A stretch of DNA of 13,608 nucleotides from positions 1 to 13,608 of the forward strand of contig JAGLFE010000483.1 of assembly GCA_023144675.1 (NCBI GenBank). Direction: 5' to 3'. Shown in pieces: positions 1 through 6,659 of this stretch (its first letter is position 1; each line of letters starts with the position of its first letter). Below the pieces are notes generated by a model that had not been told where the DNA came from, searched no databases, and worked only from the letters and a program-made list of their open reading frames with translations. The position numbers and the translations under genes were made by a program. The stretch comes from Thiomargarita sp. Its GTDB lineage: Bacteria > Pseudomonadota > Gammaproteobacteria > Beggiatoales > Beggiatoaceae.

Positions 1-22
1 TCGAGGGTAGTGAGCAATTACC

Positions 23-1045
23 TTATTTCTTAACTGAACTTCCATGCCCAAACGGTCGAGGTTGCGTATAACGTTCAATCAAAGGAATGGTTGCATTCAT
101 TAACAATATAGCATACATCATACCTTCTGGAAATCCGCCAAATACTCGAATTAAAATCACAATTAAACCAATACCAATACCAAATATCCAAGTTCCTTTT
201 GGCGTTAATGGTGAAGTAACTGGATCGGTCGCCATAAAAAAAGTGCCAAATAATAATCCACCAGAAAATATAGTAAATATCGGGCTTGGATAATGGCTGG
301 AGTTAATCATAAATAATAAGCCAGTAAAAATAACCACCGTGGTTAAAATAGCCACTGGAATTCGCCAATCAATGCTTTTTCTGAGTAATAAATATAAACC
401 ACCTAAGATAATCAATATTGCACAGGTTTCACCAAAAGAACCGCTAGTTCGTCCTAATAATAAGTCAAATACCGAAGTGCTTTGTTGCTCAAATTTCATT
501 AAACCTAAAGGCGTGGCAGTAGTAATGCTATCAACATTTGACTGCATAAAAGGTAAAGCAAATAAACTATCATGGAATTGGAAAATACTACCTTCAATTT
601 GAGCAGTCCAAGTGGTCATAGCACTGGGAAAATTAGCCAATAAAAAAGCTCTGCCCAGTAAAGCGGGATTAAATAAGTTATTACCTAAACCGCCCCATAT
701 AGTTTTGCCTAAACCAATGCCAATCATGCTACCAATAAATGCCATCCATAAAGGTAAATTTGGTGGCAAAGTTAGTCCTAATAATAGCCCAGTTAAAATC
801 GCACTGCCATCTTGTAAAGAAGATATTCGTTTATTAGCTGGAGTAAAAATCCATTCGGTTAATACTGCTCCAGCAATACTTGCCATTATAATCAGTAACA
901 CGCTTAATCCAAAAAACCAAATTGATGCGAGTGTGATTGGTATTAATACATAAATTACGTCCAGCATTGCTTTGGGCGTAGTTAAACCTTGTTGTAAAAA
1001 AGGAGCAGCTTGAACGATTAATTTAGGGTCTTTTGATGTTGTCAT
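23..1045 (-). CDS. rnfD: Rnf electron-transport complex subunit D (RnfD)
   Basis: Membrane subunit of the Rnf (Rsx) complex, which couples electron transfer between ferredoxin and NAD(H) to ion movement across the inner membrane. The 340-residue length fits RnfD and is shorter than usual for NqrB. About nine or ten hydrophobic segments run through the protein. Conserved blocks include LQDGSAILTGLLLGLTLPP (77-95), GGLGNNLFNPALLGRAFLL (118-136) and FFMATDPVTSPLTPKG (269-284). The covalent FMN site read by the ApbE flavin transferase, Dxx(S/T)GAT, appears at 172-178 as D-S-I-T-T-A-T, so T178 is the likely flavinylated residue; the usual Gly is Thr here. The ATG at 1043-1045 has only a weak Shine-Dalgarno. 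rnfG probably follows beyond the window edge. No rnfC lies upstream; a repeat region and a peptidase gene are there instead. Confidence 0.93.
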   Translation of the reverse strand: MTTSKDPKLIVQAAPFLQQGLTTPKAMLDVIYVLIPITLASIWFFGLSVLLIIMASIAGAVLTEWIFTPANKRISSLQDGSAILTGLLLGLTLPPNLPLWMAFIGSMIGIGLGKTIWGGLGNNLFNPALLGRAFLLANFPSAMTTWTAQIEGSIFQFHDSLFALPFMQSNVDSITTATPLGLMKFEQQSTSVFDLLLGRTSGSFGETCAILIILGGLYLLLRKSIDWRIPVAILTTVVIFTGLLFMINSSHYPSPIFTIFSGGLLFGTFFMATDPVTSPLTPKGTWIFGIGIGLIVILIRVFGGFPEGMMYAILLMNATIPLIERYTQPRPFGHGSSVKK

Positions 1046-1091
1046 ACTTAATTTTTTTTGCTTATAGTTGTGAATCGTATAATCTTTAGTG

Positions 1092-1100
1092 ATTATAACA
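1092..1100 (-). promoter_or_regulatory. Extended -10 promoter candidate for rnfD
   Basis: Read on the minus strand, the bases are TGTTATAAT, a perfect extended -10 (TGnTATAAT). It sits about 47 nt upstream of the rnfD ATG, a sensible leader length. No good -35 is seen at 16-18 bp, which is typical of extended -10 promoters. This supports rnfD starting its own transcript rather than being read from an rnfABC operon. It is a prediction from sequence alone. Confidence 0.45.
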
Positions 1101-1217
1101 AAATCAGTATAACAATACTCAGTAACTTTTCAATATTTTTCCCACTTCGTAAAACTTGTTTGATATCTAGTTTAGGTAGTCCTGCACAAAGTAGTATTGT
1201 ATAATATATAATTATTT

Positions 1218-1307
1218 GGTAGTCCTAAAATAGGTAGTGCTAAACCTGTTAGGTCTTTGAGACCTGACAGGTTTTTTGAGACCATCACTACCTATTTTAG
1301 GACTACC
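1218..1307. mobile_element. Inner 90-bp MITE-like element with 8-bp target duplication
   Basis: The terminal inverted repeats 1218-1239 and 1286-1307 match perfectly over 22 bp (tip GGTAGTCCTAAAATAGG). Exact direct repeats AATTATTT flank the element at 1210-1217 and 1308-1315, as a target-site duplication should. The tip GGTAGTCCT is shared with the surrounding element, so both may be moved by one transposase type. Families with GG-tipped ends and 8-bp duplications include IS1595 and ISL3; assignment to either is only a suggestion. The target is AT-rich, so a chance match of eight bases is possible but less likely given that the repeats sit exactly at the element ends. Confidence 0.65.
1242..1274. 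repeat. Core hairpin of the inner element
   Basis: A 14-bp stem (1242-1255 with 1261-1274) has one T/G position, which would wobble-pair in RNA, around the loop TTTGA. The arm sequence is AAACCTGTTAGGTC. A run of T follows on the plus strand (1272-1277), so the hairpin looks like an intrinsic terminator in that direction, although no plus-strand gene precedes it. The 9-mer TTTGAGACC is also repeated directly at 1256-1264 and 1275-1283, suggesting the core is itself built from a small dispersed repeat. Confidence 0.6.
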
Positions 1308-1377
1308 AATTATTTTTATAATTCTAATTTAACCTGATTTTTATACAACACTACTTTGTGTAGAACTACCCAAAATT

Positions 1378-4299
1378 TTAAACTTCTTTTGGTTCCAAAT
1401 CCAATTTATCTTGCAATGCAGTTAAAGTTTCTGCATTACTTAACACCACGATATTGGCATATTTTTCCTGCAAATAGGTGGTTGCAACTCGTTGTAAATC
1501 ACCTATTGTTACTTGCAAAATTTGTTGTCGAAATGCGCTTCGTTTTTCAGGAGTACGTCCATGTAAGTTACTAAAAAAACTACCTACCGCCTCGCCAGCA
1601 GGGGAACCTGGACGATCAATTCGACTCATTATAGTTAAAATAGCTTCTTCTAAAGCGCGAGGTTCGTGTTTAGTTTCTTGCAACCAAGTTAAAACCTGCT
1701 CAAAATCAGCTAAAGTTTCTAGCAACCGAGGGTCGCGGTGGGAATAAAAACTGAAAGCAGTTGTATCGCTATTATAACTTGCACCTCCACCATAAGCACC
1801 ACCTTTTTCACGAATTGCACCATGTAAATAACCATTTTGCAAAAACGTACCTAAAATTCTTAATGCCGCCGAATCGGGATGATTAATAGGCACAGTTGGA
1901 TAAGCTTTAGCACAGAAATTAATTTGCGTGTGAATACGCCAAGCTTGTTTTACTTGATTATTAACCGTATTTGCTTTAAATAAAGTTATATTTTCTTGAT
2001 TAAATGGATATTGCCAATTTAATTTAGTAAAAGTGTTTCTAATTGATTCCTGTTGTTGTTCTTCACTAATAACAAGTAATTGGCGGGGAGCTTGGAGTAA
2101 TAAATCACGAATTCGTTCCAATTTTTTGGCAAACTCTTTAAGAACGGTTGCATCTTGCAAACTATCATCTAGTGATTTTAATAACTTTACTCCCATTAAA
2201 CCGCTCCAACGATATTGTAAATAACCCACTTGATTTAGACCACTATTGCAAGCGTTCATCGCAAATTGTTGCCCACGACTAGCAATATTACTATCAATTC
2301 CAGTGCAAATTTCGGAAATTAATTCCCGCAAACGAGTTAATTCATCAAAACGTACTTTCTCCAAGGTTTCTTGTAATATTTTAGCCAATATTTTTTGATT
2401 ACGTACTAAAGATTTTCCTGATAAAGCAAAAAATCCTTTGGCGATTTGTCTATCATCAATACTTCCTCGTAGTGAAATATGAGCATAAATTCCACCAGTT
2501 ACTGCCGATTCTTCAGCAGCTACTGCTTGGTAATCCTTATCAGCTCTACCAACTTCAGTCATGCAATTGCAAAATAAAGGTAAAATATCCATCAAATCTG
2601 GCTCTAAAAGAGGTAAATCTATAATAAGTTTTTGATAAACTATACCATTAGTTCCACATGCGAACCAAGTTGCAGGTAAATTTTGAATCGCTTGCTGAGT
2701 GCTTTTTGGTATTTTAATTTCTTTTGGAATATCTTCCAATCCAACTTTGGGTAATAACTCTGGATCATCTGGTTGTTGTTGCCGTAATGTTAACGCCGTT
2801 GCTTGCTCAATTATTTTTGCTTGCTCAACTGAAGTTATTTTGGCTTTTAAATTTGCCAATTTTGTAGTTTCTAAAGCAGTTTCTTCAGCCGCTAACTTGG
2901 TATCTGGAGCCATGATAACTCGAACTTGATGCTGATTATTTAATAATAACTTTCGAGTTAAATTAGGAATAAACTTGGGATTTTGAATATCTTTTCTTAA
3001 CGTGGCTAATATTAAATCAAGGTCTAAAAAGTCAACTGGATCACCGCCATGAATAATGGGAGTAAGAATATTAACAACTAAGCGTAAACCATAGGGAAAA
3101 CTACCGCCTGTGATTTCCCGTTGATATAATTCAATTTGGTGCAAGACTGATTCAACTACTTCTATGGGAACTCCTTCTTCAGCTACTTGGTTCAATACTT
3201 TAAAAATAAGTGCTTCTACTTCATCAGCCTGTTCGGGATTAGAACCTTCCAAACCACAAGTAAAACTACTTTCTTTGGTACTTTCATCAAAACCCGACAA
3301 GCAAGAAGGCGAAGTTCCCAAAGAAGTGGTTTCCAAAGCATGACGCAATGGTGAAGAACTATTATCTAATAACACACCTGATAATAAATTCCCTTCAATA
3401 ACTTCCCGAATATCAGTACTTTTATTTAATAACCAGGACAAAATAATATGGGTTTTATTTTTGGTTTCTTGTTTAGACTCAATGGGATAATGATGAACTA
3501 TTTGTTTTACTTCTGTATATCGTTGTTCATCAGTAATTTGTAAATGTTGACAAGCCTTTTTTTGAAAATGTTGTAAAGCATATTGTTGAAATAATTGCTG
3601 ATGTTCTTCTGCTGGACGATTTCCATAAGTCATAAAAATGGCATTGGAGGGGTGATAATGGTCAGCATGAAATTCTTTAAGTTGGTTATGAGTTAAATTA
3701 GGAATATCTTCTGGGTCGCCACCGCTATTATAATGATAAGTTGTGGTTGGAAATAAATGATGATGTAGAGTTTTGCGTAAACGTTGTAAAGGCGAACTTA
3801 ATGAACCTTTCATTTCGTTAAATACTACCCCTTTATAGACTAATGCTGTTGTTGGGTCATCTGCTTTTTCAAATTCGACTCGACAACCTTCTTGTGCAAA
3901 ATCCAGTTCATCCAAATTGGGAAAAAACACTGCATCTAAATAAACTTGCATTAAATTATTAAAATCTTTGACATTTTTACTTGCAAATGGGTAAGCCGTC
4001 CAATCATTACTAGTAAATGCGTTCATAAAAGTATTCAAAGAACGACGAATCATCATAAAAAATGGATCACGAACTGGATAACGGCGACTACCGCATAATG
4101 TTGTATGTTCTAAAATATGTGCCACACCAGTTGAATCTTGCGGTACGGTCAAAAAAGCTACTAAAAATACATTATTGTCATCGTCAGATGATAGGTGTAA
4201 ATGTTGCGCTTGGGTAATATTGTGTCTATATTCTTCAAGTTTGATATTTAAATTACTTATTTCGGTTTGGCGAATTAATGTGAAATTTGGATGTGGCAT
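1378..4299 (-). CDS. M16C metallopeptidase, PreP-like (presequence protease family)
   Basis: A zinc peptidase of the pitrilysin/insulinase clan. Relatives in mitochondria and plastids (PreP/Cym1) degrade transit peptides and other unstructured peptides inside a closed two-half chamber. The inverted zinc motif HxxEH is at 61-65 (H61, E64, H65) and the third ligand E162 lies in GVVFNEMKG. The spacing of about 97 residues matches PreP. The C-terminal half has R830 and Y836 in IREKGGAYGGG, the pair that completes the active site in this family. The middle (roughly 470-720) corresponds to the M16C-associated domain. The 973-residue length is full size. No signal peptide is visible, so a cytoplasmic site is likely. 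The ATG has a good Shine-Dalgarno (AGGA, 6 nt spacing). The gene looks monocistronic, flanked by a defence-like pair upstream and repeats downstream. Confidence 0.93.
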   Translation of the reverse strand: MPHPNFTLIRQTEISNLNIKLEEYRHNITQAQHLHLSSDDDNNVFLVAFLTVPQDSTGVAHILEHTTLCGSRRYPVRDPFFMMIRRSLNTFMNAFTSNDWTAYPFASKNVKDFNNLMQVYLDAVFFPNLDELDFAQEGCRVEFEKADDPTTALVYKGVVFNEMKGSLSSPLQRLRKTLHHHLFPTTTYHYNSGGDPEDIPNLTHNQLKEFHADHYHPSNAIFMTYGNRPAEEHQQLFQQYALQHFQKKACQHLQITDEQRYTEVKQIVHHYPIESKQETKNKTHIILSWLLNKSTDIREVIEGNLLSGVLLDNSSSPLRHALETTSLGTSPSCLSGFDESTKESSFTCGLEGSNPEQADEVEALIFKVLNQVAEEGVPIEVVESVLHQIELYQREITGGSFPYGLRLVVNILTPIIHGGDPVDFLDLDLILATLRKDIQNPKFIPNLTRKLLLNNQHQVRVIMAPDTKLAAEETALETTKLANLKAKITSVEQAKIIEQATALTLRQQQPDDPELLPKVGLEDIPKEIKIPKSTQQAIQNLPATWFACGTNGIVYQKLIIDLPLLEPDLMDILPLFCNCMTEVGRADKDYQAVAAEESAVTGGIYAHISLRGSIDDRQIAKGFFALSGKSLVRNQKILAKILQETLEKVRFDELTRLRELISEICTGIDSNIASRGQQFAMNACNSGLNQVGYLQYRWSGLMGVKLLKSLDDSLQDATVLKEFAKKLERIRDLLLQAPRQLLVISEEQQQESIRNTFTKLNWQYPFNQENITLFKANTVNNQVKQAWRIHTQINFCAKAYPTVPINHPDSAALRILGTFLQNGYLHGAIREKGGAYGGGASYNSDTTAFSFYSHRDPRLLETLADFEQVLTWLQETKHEPRALEEAILTIMSRIDRPGSPAGEAVGSFFSNLHGRTPEKRSAFRQQILQVTIGDLQRVATTYLQEKYANIVVLSNAETLTALQDKLDLEPKEV

Positions 4300-4395
4300 A
4301 TTAAGTCCTAATAATAGATTGTTAAAGCATTTGAATATTTAAAGGAGAAGTTTATTTAATATTTGGTTTGTTATATTTTTTAAGATTTTTGAATA

Positions 4396-4401
4396 ATTAT
4401 A
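4396..4401 (-). promoter_or_regulatory. Possible -10 box for the M16C peptidase gene
   Basis: TATAAT on the minus strand, about 97 nt upstream of the peptidase ATG, in the 141-bp gap after the DUF4435 gene. No convincing -35 or TG extension accompanies it, and TATAAT is common by chance in DNA this AT-rich. It is listed because the gene should need a promoter in this gap. Confidence 0.25.
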
Positions 4402-4440
4402 CTTTGCCAAGTTCCAAAGCTCTTTAAATTGTGGTGCTAT

Positions 4441-5553
4441 TTAGTTGTTATCAAAAATTTTTAAGTTAGCATTTATTATTTTTTCTCTAAGTTTTTGTAT
4501 TGGAGGGCATCTATTCAAAGACATTAAACAATATGTATGTCCATCATTCATGAGAGTTTTCCAATCAATATTTTTAATATGGTTATTATACTCATTTCTT
4601 TTCTCTTCTAATATTTTCGTTTTTTCCTGCGATTCAAACCATTTTATTTTTTCTTTTATAAACCATTCTCTTTTTTCTTTTCGATAATTGCTTATTACTT
4701 TACCCATAATTATTTTAGCAACACAATCATACATGATATGTCCATTTAGATACCAATAAGTGTCCTCTTCTGTTATCTTTAATTCTGATAGATAATTATC
4801 TATTTGGCTCAAATCAATATCAGTGTTATTTTTATTTATTTCTTCTATTAAATTACAAATACTCTTTTTTAACTGTTTAATTATTACACCAGTCAAATCA
4901 TTAATAGTCGTAATTTTATCGGATTGAATACAAAAAATAGCTTTTAACTTTTTTTCACCAAGGAGTGGTTCAGCGATGCCATGTTCAAATTTTCTCTTTT
5001 CAAAATACAAAATATAACGCAAGAGTTGATAAGTAGCTTTTGAATATTCTTGCATAAAATTAATGAAAGAAAAACGATTTATGTCAGCATCTGGGTAAGA
5101 TGATTTTTCCACGATACGTTCTAAGGGGTAAGATGATTTTTCCACGATACGTTCTAAGGCATAAGGTGAAATTTTATAATTTTCAATTGAATAACTATAA
5201 GTATGAAAAATATAAGGATGGCTAAATAATGGTTCATTTTTGAGTAAATATTCTAAATCACTGTCAACACATAATATTAGGCTGGGACAAGCATTTTTTA
5301 TATTATGTTCAGTTAAAACATTAGTTTTACCGCTTTTTAGTCCCCTTGAATGTGGATAAAAAATAATCTTCAATTCTGGCTTAAAAGTATCAAATATATC
5401 TTTCCAAAAATGTACATCTTCTATGCCTTCTACATAGCAGGCAACATCAAAATCCAACTGAATATTTTCGGCATTTCTATCGTCAGCATCAGGTAAATCG
5501 TTATCTAACAAAGTATTTTCGGCATTTTTATCATCAAGATTCAAACTTTTCAT
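4441..5553 (-). CDS. DUF4435/TOPRIM-like protein, AriB-like putative defence effector
   Basis: A 370-residue protein with the hallmarks of DUF4435, a TOPRIM-like nuclease fold. YVEGIEDVHFW (40-50) has the TOPRIM glutamate E42. CVDSDLEYL (95-103) gives the acidic pair D97/D99. YSIENY is at 121-126 and GHIMYDC at 271-277. In PARIS the DUF4435 subunit AriB is held by the ATPase AriA and released on sensing a phage anti-restriction protein, after which it cleaves host tRNA. This gene starts 4 nt after the stop of an AAA ATPase gene and has no good Shine-Dalgarno, suggesting translational coupling. Residues 133-143 and 144-154 are an exact duplication (LERIVEKSSYP), and the acidic N-terminus (6-36) has a 17-residue repeat. 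The C-terminal third is Lys/Glu-rich. Family assignment is fairly secure; the PARIS role is inferred from the gene pair. Confidence 0.78.
   Translation of the reverse strand: MKSLNLDDKNAENTLLDNDLPDADDRNAENIQLDFDVACYVEGIEDVHFWKDIFDTFKPELKIIFYPHSRGLKSGKTNVLTEHNIKNACPSLILCVDSDLEYLLKNEPLFSHPYIFHTYSYSIENYKISPYALERIVEKSSYPLERIVEKSSYPDADINRFSFINFMQEYSKATYQLLRYILYFEKRKFEHGIAEPLLGEKKLKAIFCIQSDKITTINDLTGVIIKQLKKSICNLIEEINKNNTDIDLSQIDNYLSELKITEEDTYWYLNGHIMYDCVAKIIMGKVISNYRKEKREWFIKEKIKWFESQEKTKILEEKRNEYNNHIKNIDWKTLMNDGHTYCLMSLNRCPPIQKLREKIINANLKIFDNN
5093..5158. repeat. Perfect 33-bp tandem duplication inside the DUF4435 gene
   Basis: Two adjacent identical 33-bp units (5093-5125 and 5126-5158) encode LERIVEKSSYP twice in frame. 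A degenerate trace of the unit continues for a few bases after the second copy (GGGTAAG versus GCATAAG). Identity at every base, silent positions included, implies a recent duplication. Because 33 is a multiple of three, gain or loss of one unit would keep the reading frame. Confidence 0.9.
5452..5540. repeat. Imperfect 51-bp-period duplication at the 5' end of the DUF4435 gene
   Basis: Bases 5452-5489 and 5503-5540 match at about 30 of 38 positions with a 51-bp offset. In the protein this gives LDDKNAENTLLDND (6-19) and ADDRNAENIQLDFD (23-36). The unit is again a multiple of three. The copies have diverged, so this duplication is older than the 33-bp one. It lies before the TOPRIM core and forms an acidic leader of about 36 residues. 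Confidence 0.75.
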
Positions 5554-5557
5554 AAAA

Positions 5558-6604
5558 TTATCTAGTTGTAATCTGTGCCATTTTGGTTATTTTATCTTGC
5601 CATCCTTTACTAAAAACACCGGCTGCGTGTGTTACAATAATAAGTTGACAATTTTCGTTAAGACTTTGAATCATATCTATTAACTGATGTTGCCAAGCAA
5701 GATGTAAAGAAACTTCCGGTTCATCCATTAAAATTATACTGGGTTGATTTTTTTGGTGTAATACATTTAATAAGATAACTAATATTTGCTTTTCACCAGA
5801 AGAGAGTTGGTAAATAGAAAGTGCTTTATCCAGGTGATTTCTGAAGATGATGGAATTATTTTTATCAATATCTAATTGTTTTTTTGAGTCAGAAAATAAA
5901 GCATTTATCTGTCGAATAAATAGATTTTTATAAAAATTAATATCATCAATTTTGTTATTTTTTTCGTTTAGCAAGGTCTTCAACTCTTGGAGGTCATTAG
6001 CATCGGCACTTGTTTTAGAAGATAACTGTTTAATTTTTTCATCAAAAGAAACCGTAATTTCTGCTTCTCTATTTCGCAATGTTAGCAAGTAACTTTTCCA
6101 ATCGTTGATTAAATTTCTTAAAAATAAATCAAGTTCAGTATTTGCACCATTTTTTGTGTGTTTATCCGATCTATCTAAATCTTCAATATCTGTAAGAAAA
6201 ACTTCAAAGGTATTTATATAACATGAATTAATAGCATCAGAAAAAGGCTTCTTATTTTCTTCAGGAAATATATTCGACTCAATTTTGTGAATTTCTAGAT
6301 TTCTTAGCCGGTCATAACCAGTATTAGACTGTATATTATCACGCAATATAGATTCAGATTTTAAATCACGAGTAGCAGAAATATATTTATTTCCATCATC
6401 AAATTTAATCTTAATGGAATCTATATTTTTAATCACAATACTATTATTTGACATTATACAATCTTTAATTGAACGCAATAATGTCGTTTTTCCACTTCCA
6501 TTTTTACCAATCAAAATATTTACTTTGGGATCAAGTTGCCACTTAATGTCCAATTCCCCAAATAATTTTTTGACGGTTATTTCTTTTATGTAATTTATTG
6601 CCAT
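5558..6604 (-). CDS. AAA/ABC-type ATPase, AriA-like putative defence sensor
   Basis: A 348-residue soluble ATPase of the AAA_15/AAA_21 (OLD/SMC-like ABC) type. It has Walker A GKNGSGKT (33-40), the ABC signature LSSGEKQ (267-273), Walker B ILMDEPE (291-297, D294 and E295), the D-loop start SLH, and H-loop H326 in IVTHAAG. The middle (about 185-230) is predicted helical. No membrane segments are seen, so it is not a transporter. The next gene, 4 nt downstream, encodes a DUF4435 protein. An ATPase of this class followed by DUF4435 is the composition of PARIS (AriA, AriB), in which the ATPase forms a multimeric scaffold that senses phage anti-restriction proteins such as Ocr. This protein seems more compact than I recall for characterised AriA. 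The ATG is unambiguous but its ribosome site is weak. It could instead belong to an uncharacterised relative of PARIS. Confidence 0.82.
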   Translation of the reverse strand: MAINYIKEITVKKLFGELDIKWQLDPKVNILIGKNGSGKTTLLRSIKDCIMSNNSIVIKNIDSIKIKFDDGNKYISATRDLKSESILRDNIQSNTGYDRLRNLEIHKIESNIFPEENKKPFSDAINSCYINTFEVFLTDIEDLDRSDKHTKNGANTELDLFLRNLINDWKSYLLTLRNREAEITVSFDEKIKQLSSKTSADANDLQELKTLLNEKNNKIDDINFYKNLFIRQINALFSDSKKQLDIDKNNSIIFRNHLDKALSIYQLSSGEKQILVILLNVLHQKNQPSIILMDEPEVSLHLAWQHQLIDMIQSLNENCQLIIVTHAAGVFSKGWQDKITKMAQITTR

Positions 6605-6659
6605 AATTCTTATATTTGTTTTTTCGGAGATATTTTTGCGATTTTCGAGTAACTATTAA

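Larger units (their letters stand above)
1175..1370. mobile_element. Outer MITE-like palindromic element, interrupted
   Basis: The arms 1175-1205 and 1340-1370 are inverted repeats matching at 27 of 31 positions. Each is tipped by GGTAGTCCT or its decayed form GGTAGTTCT, with a GCACAAAGTAGT-like body. There is no coding capacity between them. Removing the inner element (1218-1307) and one copy of its flanking octamer leaves a palindromic element of about 98 bp. Its flanks (CTAGTTTA / CAAAATTT) show no clear target duplication, which fits an old insertion. The right arm ends 7 bp before the stop codon of the M16 peptidase gene. I infer a non-autonomous element; the mobilising transposase is not in the window. 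Confidence 0.6.

Noticed and set aside
612..953. Long open frames on the plus strand opposite rnfD and the peptidase gene (for example 612-953, 339-602, 1478-1747)
   Set aside because: They mirror strongly conserved minus-strand genes, have no ribosome sites, and their products show no domain pattern. They are antisense shadows.
23..1045. NqrB rather than RnfD
   Set aside because: The protein is about 340 residues with RnfD-type blocks; NqrB is usually longer with a different N-terminus, and no nqrA lies upstream.
4402..4419. Hairpin CTTTG-8-CAAAG after the DUF4435 gene as a terminator
   Set aside because: The stem is only 5 bp and AT-rich, and no T-run follows it on the minus strand.
5093..5158. 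Tandem 33-bp repeat as a minimal CRISPR
   Set aside because: The units are directly adjacent with no spacers, lie in frame within a coding gene, and no cas genes are present.
5558..6604. ABC transporter ATP-binding subunit
   Set aside because: There is no permease nearby, and the gene is coupled to a DUF4435 gene. The AAA_15/21-like layout with a large helical insert between Walker A and signature does not fit a transporter subunit.
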